Shown here: positions 52,265 to 61,802 of the stretch, piece by piece | Position numbering within the stretch: the first letter of the stretch is position 1 | Layout: each line of letters starts with the position of its first letter | NCBI RefSeq assembly: GCF_000463015.1 | Contig: NC_022247.1 | Span: 4,402,001 to 4,466,000, forward strand | DNA: 64,000 nucleotides | Source of the DNA: Variovorax paradoxus B4 | GTDB lineage: Bacteria; Pseudomonadota; Gammaproteobacteria; Burkholderiales; Burkholderiaceae_C | Direction: 5' to 3' | Translations under genes and position numbers: made by a program | Notes under the pieces: model-generated | Told to the model about the DNA's origin: nothing | Seen by the model: the letters and a program-made list of their open reading frames with translations, nothing else | Database searches by the model: none

Positions 52265-53605
52265 TCAGTCGCGCACCAGCGCCCGGTTGAGCCCCAGCGC
52301 CGCCAGCGTGCCGACAGCCCCGGACAGCAGATAGACGCTCACGTAGGCCAGCCCGAAATTCGCCGACAGCCCCAGCGCCACCAGCGGCGCGAAGGCGGCA
52401 CCGATGAGCCAGGCCAGGTCGGCCGTCAGCGCGGCGCCGGTGTAGCGGTACTTGGGCTCGAAGTTCGAGGTCACCGCGCCGGCCGCCTGGCCGTAGGACA
52501 GGCCCAGCAGCACGAAGCCCAGCAGGATGAAGATGTCCTGCCCAATGCGGCCGCCGTCGAGCAGCGTGGGCGCAAAGCCGCTGAACACCGCGATCATCGC
52601 GGCCAGGCCGCCCAGCGTGAAACGGCGTCCCACGCGGTCGGCAATCAGGCCGGAGGCCACGATGCCGCCGGCGCAGAACACCGCACCGATCATCTGCACC
52701 ACCAGGAACTCGGTGATCGATTGGTCCGAATACAGCGTGATCCACGACAGCGGGAACACCGTGATCAGGTGGAACAGCGCATAGCTGGCCAGCGCCGCGA
52801 ACGCGCCGATCAGCAGGTTGGCGCCCTGCGAGCGGGTCAGCTCGACCACGCTGGTGGGCTGCAGCTCGCGCTCTTCGAGCAGGCGGGAATACTCTTCGGT
52901 CGCCACCAGCCGCAGGCGCGCGAACAGCGCCACCACGTTGATCGCGAAGGCCACGTAGAAGGTGTAGCGCCAGCCCCAGTCGAGGAAGTCCTTGAGCGGC
53001 AGGTTGGCGTAGAGGTAGGCGAACAGCGCGCTGGCCACGAAAAAGCCGAGCGGCGCGCCCAGTTGGCCCAGCATGGCGTACCAGCCGCGGCGATTCTGCG
53101 GCGCATTCAGCGCCAGCAGCGACGGCAGGCCGTCCCACGAGCCGCCGAGCGCCAGGCCCTGGGCAAAGCGGAACACCGACAGCAGCACGATCGACGTGAA
53201 CCCGAGGCTCGCGTAGCCCGGCAAGAAGGCAATGCCCGCGGTGGAGGTTCCCAGCACGAACAGCGCAATCGTGAGCTTGGCTTCCCGCCCGAACCGTCGC
53301 TGGATGGCCATCGAAATGACAGTTCCGAACGGCCGCGCAATGAATGCGAAGGAAAAAACCACGAAAGCGTAGAGGGTTCCCTCGAGGCGCGCCTCGAACG
53401 GAAAGAAGACCGCCGGAAACACCAACACCGAGGCAATGCCGTAGACGAAGAAATCGAAATATTCCGACGCCCGGCCGATGATCACGCCCACGGCAATTTC
53501 GCCTGGTGCGATGTGTGAATGTTCGTCGCCCTGCCGGGCGTCGTTTCCGGACGTGTTCGGCACAGGCTGTGCGCCTTGCGGACTGATGCTGGACGTCGTC
53601 GTCAT
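52265..53605 (-). CDS. MFS transporter, metabolite:H+ symporter (MHS) family
   Basis: A 446-residue permease: AVGVIIGRASEYFDFFVYGIA at helix 1, FIARPFGTVISMAIQRRFGR, and FAQGLALGGSWDGLPSLLALNAP, typical of MHS carriers such as ShiA and ProP relatives, which import organic acids or osmolytes. ATG 53605 (MTTTSS) is preferred to TTG 53641, which would lie inside an inverted repeat. Divergent from cyoA, 175 bases apart. Confidence 0.86.
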   Translation of the reverse strand: MTTTSSISPQGAQPVPNTSGNDARQGDEHSHIAPGEIAVGVIIGRASEYFDFFVYGIASVLVFPAVFFPFEARLEGTLYAFVVFSFAFIARPFGTVISMAIQRRFGREAKLTIALFVLGTSTAGIAFLPGYASLGFTSIVLLSVFRFAQGLALGGSWDGLPSLLALNAPQNRRGWYAMLGQLGAPLGFFVASALFAYLYANLPLKDFLDWGWRYTFYVAFAINVVALFARLRLVATEEYSRLLEERELQPTSVVELTRSQGANLLIGAFAALASYALFHLITVFPLSWITLYSDQSITEFLVVQMIGAVFCAGGIVASGLIADRVGRRFTLGGLAAMIAVFSGFAPTLLDGGRIGQDIFILLGFVLLGLSYGQAAGAVTSNFEPKYRYTGAALTADLAWLIGAAFAPLVALGLSANFGLAYVSVYLLSGAVGTLAALGLNRALVRD

Positions 53606-53623
53606 TGCGTTTTTTAATTCGGG

Positions 53624-53640
53624 TGTCACCGGCAGTGACA
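53624..53640. promoter_or_regulatory. Inverted repeat TGTCAC-N5-GTGACA before the MHS transporter
   Basis: A perfect 6-base inverted repeat, 17 bases in all, ending about 19 bases before the MHS gene start in the divergent gap with cyoA. Size and symmetry suit a dimeric repressor. A shorter GGAC-AAAAC-GTCC repeat lies at about 53698-53710. No regulator gene is adjacent. Confidence 0.45.
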
Positions 53641-53780
53641 AAGGTAGACCATTGAACAGGGTCCAAGCGTCTCACCGAATGGGGATTCCCGCCATAGGAC
53701 AAAACGTCCAATAGGCGGCGGGAACCTTTCGCCGTAGATTGTGGAGTCTTTGCGCAGCCCACGCACTTCTTTCTTTCGGC

Positions 53781-54809
53781 ATGCCCACCCTCAAATCCTT
53801 TCGCCGATGGCCCCTGTTGCTTCCGCTTGCCTTGCTGGCAGGCTGCAACACGGTGCTCATGAACCCTTCCGGCGACATCGCCAACCAGCAGGGACGCCTC
53901 ATCGTCGTCTCCACCGTGCTGATGATGATCATCATCATTCCGGTGATCGCGCTGACCCTCTTCTTTGCCTGGCGCTATCGCCAGTCGAACAAGGAGGCCG
54001 ACTACAGCCCCGACTGGGACCACTCCACCCAGCTCGAGCTCGCGATCTGGGCCGCACCGCTCCTGATCATCATCGCGCTGGGCGCCATCACCTGGATCAG
54101 CACCCACACGCTCGACCCGTACCGCCCCCTGAGCCGGCTCGACGCCGAGCGCCCGGTTCCCGCCGAAGCCAAGCCGCTGGTGGTCGAAGTGGTGGCGCTC
54201 GACTGGAAATGGCTCTTCATCTACCCCGAGCAGGGCTTTGCCACGGTGAACGAGATGGCCGCGCCGGTCGACCGGCCGATCACCTTCAAGATCACGGCCT
54301 CCTCGGTGATGAACTCCTTCTTCATTCCCGCGCTGGCCGGCCAGATCTACGCCATGCCGGGCATGGAAACCAAGCTGCACGCGGTCATCAACAAGCCGGG
54401 CGAGTTCGAGGGCTTCTCGGCCAACTACAGCGGCGCCGGCTTCTCGGGCATGCGCTTCAAGTTCCACGGCCTGAGCAACGGCGACTTCGACCAGTGGGTG
54501 CAGAAGGTCAAGGCCGGCAAGGACGGCGAACTCACGCGCGAGCAGTACAGGAAGCTCGAAGTGCCGAGCGAGCGCGAGCCGGTGCGGCACTACGCCGCGG
54601 TGGCGCCCGACCTGTACGACGCCATCCTCAACCTCTGTGTCGATCGCAACAAGATGTGCATGAAGGAAATGATGGCCATCGACGCGGATGGCGGGCTGGG
54701 CAAGCCCGGCGCGTTCAACATCGCCACCAGGCAAGCCTGGCAGGCTGACACCCTCACCAATTCGCCCAAGCGCAAGTACGTCACGGCAATGTGCACCACC
54801 GAAGAATGA
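53781..54809 (+). CDS. cyoA: Cytochrome bo3-type quinol oxidase subunit II
   Basis: A 342-residue lipoprotein subunit: [14 protein letters not shown] with lipid Cys about 22, two membrane helices at about 42-62 and 85-107, then a cupredoxin-like domain ([40 protein letters not shown]). The CuA cysteine/His ligands of cytochrome c oxidases are absent ([13 protein letters not shown]), so it takes electrons from ubiquinol. First gene of cyoABCD; ATG 53781 gives a normal signal peptide. Confidence 0.95.
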   Translation: MPTLKSFRRWPLLLPLALLAGCNTVLMNPSGDIANQQGRLIVVSTVLMMIIIIPVIALTLFFAWRYRQSNKEADYSPDWDHSTQLELAIWAAPLLIIIALGAITWISTHTLDPYRPLSRLDAERPVPAEAKPLVVEVVALDWKWLFIYPEQGFATVNEMAAPVDRPITFKITASSVMNSFFIPALAGQIYAMPGMETKLHAVINKPGEFEGFSANYSGAGFSGMRFKFHGLSNGDFDQWVQKVKAGKDGELTREQYRKLEVPSEREPVRHYAAVAPDLYDAILNLCVDRNKMCMKEMMAIDADGGLGKPGAFNIATRQAWQADTLTNSPKRKYVTAMCTTEE

Positions 54810-54811
54810 CG

Positions 54812-56818
54812 ATGTTCGAGAACCTTGACCTGACGAAGCTCATCTTCGGCCGCCTCACGTGGGAGGCGATTCCCTACCACGAGCCGATCCTGCTCGCGAC
54901 CTTCGTGGCAGTGGTGCTGGGCGGCCTCGCCGTCCTCGGCGCGCTCACCTACTTCAAGTTGTGGGGCACGCTGTGGCGCGACTGGATCACCAGCATCGAC
55001 CACAAGAAGATCGGCATCATGTACATCATTCTCGGACTGGTGATGCTGCTGCGCGGCTTTGCCGACGCGATCATGATGCGCGCCCAGCAGGCCATCGCCT
55101 TCGGCGACAACGCCGGCTTCCTGCCACCGCACCACTACGACCAGATCTTCACCGCCCACGGCGTGATCATGATCTTCTTCGTGGCGATGCCGCTGGTCAC
55201 GGGTCTGATGAACTTCGTGGTGCCGCTGCAGATCGGCGCGCGCGACGTGGCCTTCCCGTTCCTGAACAACTTCAGCTTCTGGATGACCACCTTCGGCGCC
55301 GGGCTGGTGATGGCGTCGCTGTTCGTGGGCGAATTCGCCAAGACCGGCTGGCTCGCCTACCCGCCGCTGTCGGGCATTCTCTTCAGCCCCGACGTGGGGG
55401 TCGATTACTACATCTGGTCATTGCAGATAGCGGGGGTCGGAACCCTGCTCTCCGGCGTCAACCTGCTGGCCACCATCGTGAAGATGCGCGCGCCCGGCAT
55501 GACCATGATGAAGATGCCGGTGTTCACCTGGACGGCCCTCTGCACCAACGTGCTGATCGTGGCCGCCTTCCCGGTGCTCACGGCCGTGCTCGCGCTGCTG
55601 TCGCTGGACCGCTACGTCGGCACCAACTTCTTCACGAACGACCTCGGCGGCAACGCCATGATGTACGTGAACCTGATCTGGATCTGGGGCCACCCCGAGG
55701 TGTACATCCTGATCCTGCCGGCCTTCGGCATCTTCTCCGAAGTGGTCTCCACCTTCAGCGGCAAGCGCCTCTTCGGCTACGCCTCGATGGTCTACGCCAC
55801 GGTCGTGATCACCATCCTGTCGTACCTGGTCTGGCTGCACCACTTCTTCACCATGGGCTCCGGCGCCAGCGTGAACTCGTTCTTCGGCATCACAACGATG
55901 ATCATCTCGATCCCGACGGGCGCGAAGATCTTCAACTGGCTCTTCACCATGTACCGCGGCCGCATCCGCTTCGAGCTGCCCATGATGTGGACCATCGGCT
56001 TCATGATCACCTTCGTGATCGGCGGCATGACGGGCGTGCTGCTCGCGGTGCCCCCGGCTGACTTCGTGCTGCACAACAGCCTGTTCCTGATCGCCCATTT
56101 CCACAACGTGATCATCGGCGGCGTGCTGTTCGGCATGCTGGCGGGCATCACCTACTGGTTTCCGAAGGCCTTCGGCTACAAGCTCGATCCGTTCTGGGGC
56201 AAGTGCTCGTTCTGGTTCTGGCTGGTGGGCTTCTGGTTCGCGTTCATGCCGCTGTACATCCTGGGCCTGATGGGCGTCACGCGCCGCATGAGCCACTTCC
56301 AGGACATGTCGCTGCAGATCTGGTTCCAGGTCGCTGCCTTCGGCGCCGTGCTGATCGCGCTGGGCATCGCCTCGTTCATCATCCAGCTGGTGGTGAGCTA
56401 CGTCCGCCGCGAGTCGCTGCGCGACACCACGGGCGATCCGTGGAACGGCCGCACGCTCGAGTGGTCGACCTCGTCGCCGCCGCCGGCCTACAACTTCGCG
56501 TTCACGCCGCGCATCCACGACAACGACGCCTGGACCGACATGAAGAAGCGCGGCTACGAGCGCCCGCTCGCCGGCTTCACGCCCATCCACATGCCCAAGA
56601 ACACCGCGGCCGGCTTCATCATCGCGGCCCTGGCTGCGACCTGCGGCTTCGCGCTGATCTGGCAGATGTGGCTGGTGGCGGGCGTGGGCTTCTTCGCCAT
56701 GCTGGCGGCCGTGATCGTCCACACCTTCAACTACAAGCGCGACTACCACATCCCCGCGGAAGAAGTCGTTCGCACCGAAGACGCCCGCACGCGACTCCTG
56801 GCGGCTGCCCATGTCTGA
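54812..56818 (+). CDS. cyoB: Cytochrome bo3-type quinol oxidase subunit I
   Basis: A 668-residue, about 15-helix catalytic subunit with haem and CuB ligands: [39 protein letters not shown] (with the cross-linked His-Tyr), WLHHFFTMG and [12 protein letters not shown]. It reduces O2 to water and pumps protons. Start at 54812 (MFENLDLT) or at 54806 overlapping the cyoA stop as ATGA. Ends 8 bases into cyoC. Confidence 0.95.
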   Translation: MFENLDLTKLIFGRLTWEAIPYHEPILLATFVAVVLGGLAVLGALTYFKLWGTLWRDWITSIDHKKIGIMYIILGLVMLLRGFADAIMMRAQQAIAFGDNAGFLPPHHYDQIFTAHGVIMIFFVAMPLVTGLMNFVVPLQIGARDVAFPFLNNFSFWMTTFGAGLVMASLFVGEFAKTGWLAYPPLSGILFSPDVGVDYYIWSLQIAGVGTLLSGVNLLATIVKMRAPGMTMMKMPVFTWTALCTNVLIVAAFPVLTAVLALLSLDRYVGTNFFTNDLGGNAMMYVNLIWIWGHPEVYILILPAFGIFSEVVSTFSGKRLFGYASMVYATVVITILSYLVWLHHFFTMGSGASVNSFFGITTMIISIPTGAKIFNWLFTMYRGRIRFELPMMWTIGFMITFVIGGMTGVLLAVPPADFVLHNSLFLIAHFHNVIIGGVLFGMLAGITYWFPKAFGYKLDPFWGKCSFWFWLVGFWFAFMPLYILGLMGVTRRMSHFQDMSLQIWFQVAAFGAVLIALGIASFIIQLVVSYVRRESLRDTTGDPWNGRTLEWSTSSPPPAYNFAFTPRIHDNDAWTDMKKRGYERPLAGFTPIHMPKNTAAGFIIAALAATCGFALIWQMWLVAGVGFFAMLAAVIVHTFNYKRDYHIPAEEVVRTEDARTRLLAAAHV

Positions 56819-57464
56819 TACCACTGCACTCTCCTCCAGCGCTGCCGGCAGTCTTGCCGGCAAGTCGCCCACGTTCGACCTGTTCCACGTCGACAACGAC
56901 CACCACCCCGAAAACGGCACGCTGCTGGGCTTCTGGCTCTACCTGATGAGCGACTGCCTGGTCTTCGCCTGCCTGTTCGCGACATACGGCGTGCTGGGCC
57001 GCAGCTATGCGGCCGGCCCCTCGGGCGCCGACCTGTTCGACCTGCCGCTGGTGGCGGTCAACACCTCGCTGCTGCTGCTGTCGTCGATCACCTATGGCTT
57101 CGCAGTGCTCGAAATGCAGCGCAGGCGCATGGGCGGCACGCTGGCGTGGCTGGCCATCACCGGCCTGCTGGGCGCGGGCTTCATCGGCCTCGAACTCTAT
57201 GAGTTCGCGCACCTGATCCACGAAGGCGCGGGCCCGCAGCGCAGCGCGTTCCTGTCGTCGTTCTTCGCACTGGTGGGCACCCATGGCCTGCACGTGACCT
57301 TCGGCATCGTGTGGCTCATCGTGCTGATGATCCAGCTGCCCAAGCATGGCTTCACCGCCGCCAACCGCCGCCGCCTGATGTGCCTGTCGATGTTCTGGCA
57401 CTTCCTGGACGTGGTGTGGATCGGCGTCTTCACGTTTGTTTATCTGATGGGATCGATGGCATGA
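56811..57464 (+). CDS. cyoC: Quinol oxidase subunit III
   Basis: A 217-residue, five-helix COX3-type subunit: [21 protein letters not shown] and [21 protein letters not shown], then [23 protein letters not shown] 56811 overlaps the cyoB end by 8 bases and its stop overlaps cyoD as ATGA, so the block is translationally coupled. Confidence 0.95.
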   Translation: MSDTTALSSSAAGSLAGKSPTFDLFHVDNDHHPENGTLLGFWLYLMSDCLVFACLFATYGVLGRSYAAGPSGADLFDLPLVAVNTSLLLLSSITYGFAVLEMQRRRMGGTLAWLAITGLLGAGFIGLELYEFAHLIHEGAGPQRSAFLSSFFALVGTHGLHVTFGIVWLIVLMIQLPKHGFTAANRRRLMCLSMFWHFLDVVWIGVFTFVYLMGSMA

Positions 57465-57874
57465 GCACCGCCCACACCGAAACCGCAGCGCACGGCCATG
57501 GCGCACACGATGCGCACGACGACCATCACGACGATGGCCCCGTCAGCCACAGCACCTTCAAGGGCTACATGACCGGCTTCGTGCTGGCCGTGATCCTCAC
57601 CGCGATTCCGTTCTGGCTCGTCATGGGCAACGTGCTCGGCAAGCCGAGCACCACCTCGCTCGTGATCCTGGGCTTTGCCGCGGTGCAGATCGTGGTCCAC
57701 ATGATCTACTTCCTGCACATGGACGCCAAGTCCGAGAGCGGATGGAACATGCTGGCGCTGATCTTCACGATCGTGCTCGTCGTCATCACGCTGGCCGGAT
57801 CGCTCTGGGTCATGTACCACATGAACGCGAACATGATGCCGATGTCGGTGCACGACATGAAGAACATGCCTTGA
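57461..57874 (+). CDS. cyoD: Quinol oxidase subunit IV
   Basis: A 137-residue, three-helix subunit ([41 protein letters not shown]). The N-terminal ~28 residues are unusually rich in His and Asp ([16 protein letters not shown]) and the end is Met-rich; both could bind copper or other metals, which is inference. Its TGA overlaps the next start as TTGA. Confidence 0.93.
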   Translation: MSTAHTETAAHGHGAHDAHDDHHDDGPVSHSTFKGYMTGFVLAVILTAIPFWLVMGNVLGKPSTTSLVILGFAAVQIVVHMIYFLHMDAKSESGWNMLALIFTIVLVVITLAGSLWVMYHMNANMMPMSVHDMKNMP

Positions 57875-58728
57875 CGCCCCCGCCGCCAGACCCCAGCACC
57901 CATGACACACCGGCCGGCCGCGAGCGCTCCGCGGCGGCCCGGGTGGCTCTGGCGGTCTGTGCGGCCCTTGCCTTTGCCGGCTTCTTCGCGCTCGGCACCT
58001 GGCAGGTCGAGCGCCGGGCCTGGAAGCTCGATCTCATTGCCCGCGTCGAACAGCGCGTGCATGCCCCGGCCTCCGAGGCCCCCGGGCGCGACCGCTGGCC
58101 GCAGGTGAACGCGGCGGCCGATGAATACCGGCACTTGCGCATCGCCGGCACCTTCCTCCACGACAAGGAAACCCTGGTGCAGGCCAGTACCCGCCTCGGC
58201 GCCGGCTTCTGGGTGCTGACGCCGCTGCAGGCCGCCGACGGCAGCGTCGTGCTGGTCAACCGGGGTTTCGTGCCGCCCGAGGCGCGCGACCGCGCCACCC
58301 GCGCGGCCACCGATCCCCAGGGCGACACCACCGTGACCGGCCTCTTGCGCATCACCGAGCCCAAGGGCGGCTTCCTGCGCAGGAACGAGCCGGCCGCCGA
58401 GCGCTGGTTCTCGCGCGACGTTCAGGCCATTGCCGCGGCGCGCGGGCTCCACAACGTGGCACCGTATTTCGTCGATGTCGAGGCCGCGCCCTCTCCGCCC
58501 GGCGCATCGCCTGCCTGGCCCGCCGGCGGCCTGACCGTCATCGCCTTTCCCAACAGCCACCTCGCCTACGCGATCACCTGGTACGGCCTCGCGCTGATGG
58601 TCCTGGGCGCGGCCTGGTACGTCTGGCGCGACGGGCGCCGGCACGCCGCCGGCAGGGCCGATGGCGGCAGCGGCGAAAATACGGCCCATGCCGACGCCAC
58701 CTCCCGTCCAGATGCCCGCCGCGACTGA
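57871..58728 (+). CDS. SURF1-family oxidase assembly protein
   Basis: A 285-residue protein with SURF1 layout: helix at about 23-42 (FAGFFALGTWQVERRAWK), a periplasmic domain with VNRGFVPPEAR, and a second helix at about 248-266 preceded by SHLAYAITWYGLALM. SURF1/CyoX proteins help haem insertion into oxidase subunit I. Start is TTG 57871 overlapping the cyoD stop (TTGA); no ATG lies near. Its end overlaps the kinase gene by about 40 bases. Confidence 0.88.
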   Translation: MTPPPPDPSTHDTPAGRERSAAARVALAVCAALAFAGFFALGTWQVERRAWKLDLIARVEQRVHAPASEAPGRDRWPQVNAAADEYRHLRIAGTFLHDKETLVQASTRLGAGFWVLTPLQAADGSVVLVNRGFVPPEARDRATRAATDPQGDTTVTGLLRITEPKGGFLRRNEPAAERWFSRDVQAIAAARGLHNVAPYFVDVEAAPSPPGASPAWPAGGLTVIAFPNSHLAYAITWYGLALMVLGAAWYVWRDGRRHAAGRADGGSGENTAHADATSRPDARRD

Positions 58729-60133
58729 ACCCCTCGCGGTCGCGGGGGAACTGCACGCGCCGCGCGCGGGCATCGTGAGCCTGGACAACGCCACCGGCCA
58801 CAAGAACATGCAGCAGCTGATCCAGCTGCGCTGGTTCGCGGTAGTCGGGCAGGTCGCCACCATCCTGGTGGTGCACTACGGCTTCGGCATCCGGCTGCCG
58901 CTGGACCACATGCTGCAGGTGCTGACCTGCCTCGCGCTCTTCAACGGCGTGAGCCTGCTGCGCTCGCGCAGCCCGCGCCGCGTGACCAACGGCGAGCTCT
59001 TTCTCGCGCTGCTGGTCGACGTGGCCACGCTCACCGCCCAGCTCTACCTGAGCGGCGGCGCCACCAATCCGTTCGTCTTCCTGTACCTGCTGCAGGTCAT
59101 CCTGGGCGCCGTGCTGCTCAAGGCCTGGTCGACCTGGACCATCGTGGTCGTCACCAGCCTCTGCTTTGCGGGGCTGGCGCTTTTCTCGCGCCCGCTCGCG
59201 CTGCCGCTCGACCACGACCGCGGTCTCTGGAGCCCCTACGTGCAGGGCATGCTGATCTGCTTTGCGCTCAACGCCGCGCTGCTGGTGGTGTTCATCACGC
59301 GCATCAGCCGCAACCTGCGCGCACGCGATGCGCGGCTGGCCGACCTGCGCCAGCGTGCATCGGAAGAAGAGCACATCGTGCGCATGGGGCTGCTGGCCTC
59401 GGGCGCCGCGCACGAGCTGGGCACACCGCTTGCCACGCTGGCCGTGATCCTCGGCGACTGGCGCCGGCTGCCGCATTTCAGCTCCGACCCCGAGCTGCTG
59501 ACCGAGGTGGCCGAGATGGAACTGCAGATCCAGCGCTGCAAGAGCATCGTGAGCGGCATCCTGCTGTCGGCCGGCGAGGCGCGCGGCGAATCGTCGGAAG
59601 AAACCACCGTGAGCACCTTCCTCGACGAGCTCGTCGAGGAATGGCGCACCACGCGTCCGGTCGAGGAGTTCGACTACGAGAACCGCTTCGGCCAGGACCT
59701 GCCCATGGTCTCCGACTCGGCCCTGAAGCAGATGATCTGCAACGTGCTCGACAATGCCCTGGAAGCCTCGCCGCACTGGCTGCGCTTCGAAGTGGCGCAC
59801 GATGCGGATGCGCTGACCCTCACGGTCACCGATGCCGGCCCGGGGTTCCTGCCGGCCATCCTGAAGGAGTTCGGCAAGCCCTACCAGTCGAGCAAGGGCC
59901 GCCCGGGCGGCGGGCTCGGGCTGTTCCTGGTGGTCAACGTGGCGCGCACCCTGGGCGGCCGCGTGGCAGTGCACAACCGGCCCGAAGGCGGCGCCATCGT
60001 GGCCATCACGCTGCCGCTCGCGGCCATCGTGCTGGAAGAAGAAGAAGACGACGAAGAAGAAGAGGACGAAGAGACCGAAGCCATCGGCACCGCCAAGACC
60101 ATGGAAACGAAAACCCATGACGGAAACCGCTGA
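58688..60133 (+). CDS. regB: RegB/PrrB-type redox-sensing histidine kinase
   Basis: A 481-residue kinase (from ATG 58688; ATGs at 58661 and 58712 also possible). Six helices hold GGATNPF at about 123-129, the quinone-binding signature of RegB; H-box GAAHELGTPLATLAV has His about 242, and a Cys lies at about 284 in EMELQIQRCKSIV, matching the redox-active Cys of RegB. The HATPase (DNALEAS, GGGLGLFLVVNVA) precedes a ~20-residue acidic tail encoded by GAA/GAC repeats. It should sense quinol pool redox and phosphorylate RegA. It overlaps surf1 upstream and regA downstream. Confidence 0.92.
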   Translation: MPTPPPVQMPAATEPLAVAGELHAPRAGIVSLDNATGHKNMQQLIQLRWFAVVGQVATILVVHYGFGIRLPLDHMLQVLTCLALFNGVSLLRSRSPRRVTNGELFLALLVDVATLTAQLYLSGGATNPFVFLYLLQVILGAVLLKAWSTWTIVVVTSLCFAGLALFSRPLALPLDHDRGLWSPYVQGMLICFALNAALLVVFITRISRNLRARDARLADLRQRASEEEHIVRMGLLASGAAHELGTPLATLAVILGDWRRLPHFSSDPELLTEVAEMELQIQRCKSIVSGILLSAGEARGESSEETTVSTFLDELVEEWRTTRPVEEFDYENRFGQDLPMVSDSALKQMICNVLDNALEASPHWLRFEVAHDADALTLTVTDAGPGFLPAILKEFGKPYQSSKGRPGGGLGLFLVVNVARTLGGRVAVHNRPEGGAIVAITLPLAAIVLEEEEDDEEEEDEETEAIGTAKTMETKTHDGNR

Positions 60134-60671
60134 AGCTGAGCGCCAGTTGCTGATCGTCGAGGACGACGCGGCCTTTGCGCGCACGCTCGGCAAGTCGTTC
60201 GAGCGCCGCGGCTATGCGGTCACGCATGCCAGCAATGCCGAGGAGGTCGAGACGCTGCTGCAGACCCATTCGCCCGGCTACGGCTATGCGGTGGTCGACC
60301 TGAAGCTCAACGGCGAAGCCTCGGGCCTGGCCTGCGTGCAGATGCTGCACCGGCACAACCCGAAGATGCTGATCGTGGTGCTCACGGGCTTTGCCAGCAT
60401 TGCCACGGCCGTCGAGGCCATCAAGCTCGGCGCCTGCCACTACCTGGCCAAGCCGTCGAACACCGACGACATCGAGGCCGCCTTCGGCCGCGCCACCGGC
60501 ACCACGGAGGTGGAGCTGACCAACCGCTCGACCTCGATCAAGACGCTCGAATGGGAACGCATCCACGAGACGCTGGCCGAGACCGGTTTCAATATTTCCG
60601 AGACTGCGCGGCGCCTCGGCATGCACCGGCGCACATTGGCGCGCAAACTCGGCAAACAGCAGGTGAAATAG
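60117..60671 (+). CDS. regA: RegA/PrrA/ActR-type response regulator
   Basis: A 184-residue regulator: LLIVEDDAAFARTLGKSFERRG, acceptor Asp about 61 in VVDLKLNGEASG, VLTGFASIATAVEAIKLGA, Lys in YLAKPSNTDD, and a Fis-type C-terminal HTH (LAETGFNISETARRLGMHR). This matches RegA, which controls respiration, CO2 and N2 fixation genes according to redox. ATG overlaps regB by 17 bases. Probably regulates cyo among others. Confidence 0.93.
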   Translation: MTETAEAERQLLIVEDDAAFARTLGKSFERRGYAVTHASNAEEVETLLQTHSPGYGYAVVDLKLNGEASGLACVQMLHRHNPKMLIVVLTGFASIATAVEAIKLGACHYLAKPSNTDDIEAAFGRATGTTEVELTNRSTSIKTLEWERIHETLAETGFNISETARRLGMHRRTLARKLGKQQVK

Positions 60672-60672
60672 C

Positions 60673-61335
60673 ATGACTCCCAACAAACCGGCGTCCGCGG
60701 TCCGCGACCAGAGCGCGATGGAAGAGCTCTTCAATGCACTGAGCCATGGCCTCGGCCTGCTGCTGGCCATTGCCTCGCTGCCCATCCTGGTCTACAGCGC
60801 GGCCCAGAAGGGCCAGGCCGCGAGCATCGTCGGCGCCTCGCTTTTCGCTGGCACGGCCATCGTGCTGTACCTGATTTCCACGCTGTACCACGCGCTGCCC
60901 TTGGGCAGGGCCAAGGCCTGGTTCAACCGGCTCGACCACGCGGCCATCTACCTCTTCATTGCAGGCAGCTACATGCCGTTTCTCTTCGGCGTGCTGCGCG
61001 GGCCCTGGGGCTGGACGCTGTTCGGCTGCATCTGCGCCGCGGCGGCGCTGGGCGTGGGCGCCAAGCTGTTCAACCGGCTGCGGCATCCGCTGTGGTCGAC
61101 CGGGCTTTACGTGGCGATGGGATGGATGGCGCTGATGGCGGCGGTGCCGCTGTACGAGCGCATGTCGCCGGCGGGCCTGGGCTGGCTCGTGGCCGGCGGG
61201 CTGTTCTACACCGCGGGTGCGGTGGTCTTCCTGTTCGACAACAAGGTGCGCTTTGCCCATTCGGTGTGGCACCTGTTCGTGCTGGCGGGCAGCACCTGCC
61301 ACTTCTTTGCGGTGCTCTGGCATTCGCACGGCTGA
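60673..61335 (+). CDS. Hemolysin III family (PAQR-type) membrane protein
   Basis: A 220-residue, seven-helix protein: EELFNALSHGLGLLLAIASLP, STLYHALPLGRAKAWFNRLDHAAI with conserved Ser/His/Asp, and HSVWHLFVLAGSTCHFFAVLW with two His, the putative zinc site of the superfamily. Bacterial members are named hemolysin III without firm evidence; lipid hydrolase activity is suspected. It starts one base after the regA stop and ends the cyo-reg operon. Confidence 0.9.
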   Translation: MTPNKPASAVRDQSAMEELFNALSHGLGLLLAIASLPILVYSAAQKGQAASIVGASLFAGTAIVLYLISTLYHALPLGRAKAWFNRLDHAAIYLFIAGSYMPFLFGVLRGPWGWTLFGCICAAAALGVGAKLFNRLRHPLWSTGLYVAMGWMALMAAVPLYERMSPAGLGWLVAGGLFYTAGAVVFLFDNKVRFAHSVWHLFVLAGSTCHFFAVLWHSHG

Positions 61336-61531
61336 TCTTGTTTTGGGCGCTGTTGTTCAGGGCGTGTGCACAGGCCACGCTCTGGGTGTACCGCTGATCA
61401 ACGACCGCTCTGAATAACGATCACGTCGATGGGGTGCCTTGGGCAGCGAAATCAAGGAGGAGCCCGAAGGGCGGGGGACATTCGCTTCGCCGCGTACCCC
61501 GTCGGCGGGAGCGCGCCCCGAAACAAGGCTC

Positions 61532-61756
61532 TCAGTAATGCGGCGGCAGCTCGTCGCGCAAGTTGCGCGCCGCCCCCTCCTGCCCCGCGTTCTGGCTTTG
61601 CTGCTTGAGCTGGGTGACCTGCAGGATCAGGCTGTCGATCTGCTGCTGTTGCCGGTAGATCGTCATGTTGAGCTGCTCCAGCAAGTCTTCAGCATAGCTC
61701 GACTTGATCTCGAGTTCGGTCAGGCGCTCTGCGAGCTCGTTCGGTGGATAGTCCAT
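61532..61756 (-). CDS. slyX: SlyX homologue
   Basis: A 74-residue coiled-coil protein: LAERLTELEIKSSYAEDLLEQLN, TIYRQQQQIDSLILQVTQL, and the conserved Pro/Tyr end ELPPHY. This matches the SlyX family, of unknown function, often near fkpA/slyD in other bacteria. Start at 61756 is the only ATG that gives the family N-terminus. The 196-base gap to the hemolysin III gene holds no gene. Confidence 0.85.
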   Translation of the reverse strand: MDYPPNELAERLTELEIKSSYAEDLLEQLNMTIYRQQQQIDSLILQVTQLKQQSQNAGQEGAARNLRDELPPHY

Positions 61757-61802
61757 GCCGCTATTGGACAGGAAGATCCACCGGTTTTTTGTGACGCCCT
61801 GC

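Noticed and set aside
53606..53641. TTG start at 53641 for the MHS transporter
   Set aside because: It lies inside a perfect inverted repeat and has no ribosome site; the ATG at 53605 gives a normal N-terminus.
60036..60085. GAA/GAC tract at the end of regB as a disruptive microsatellite
   Set aside because: All units are in triplet phase and the regB frame continues to a stop overlapping regA, so it is coding.
61336..61531. Possible small gene between hemolysin III and slyX
   Set aside because: No frame with a ribosome site and family-like sequence; appears non-coding.
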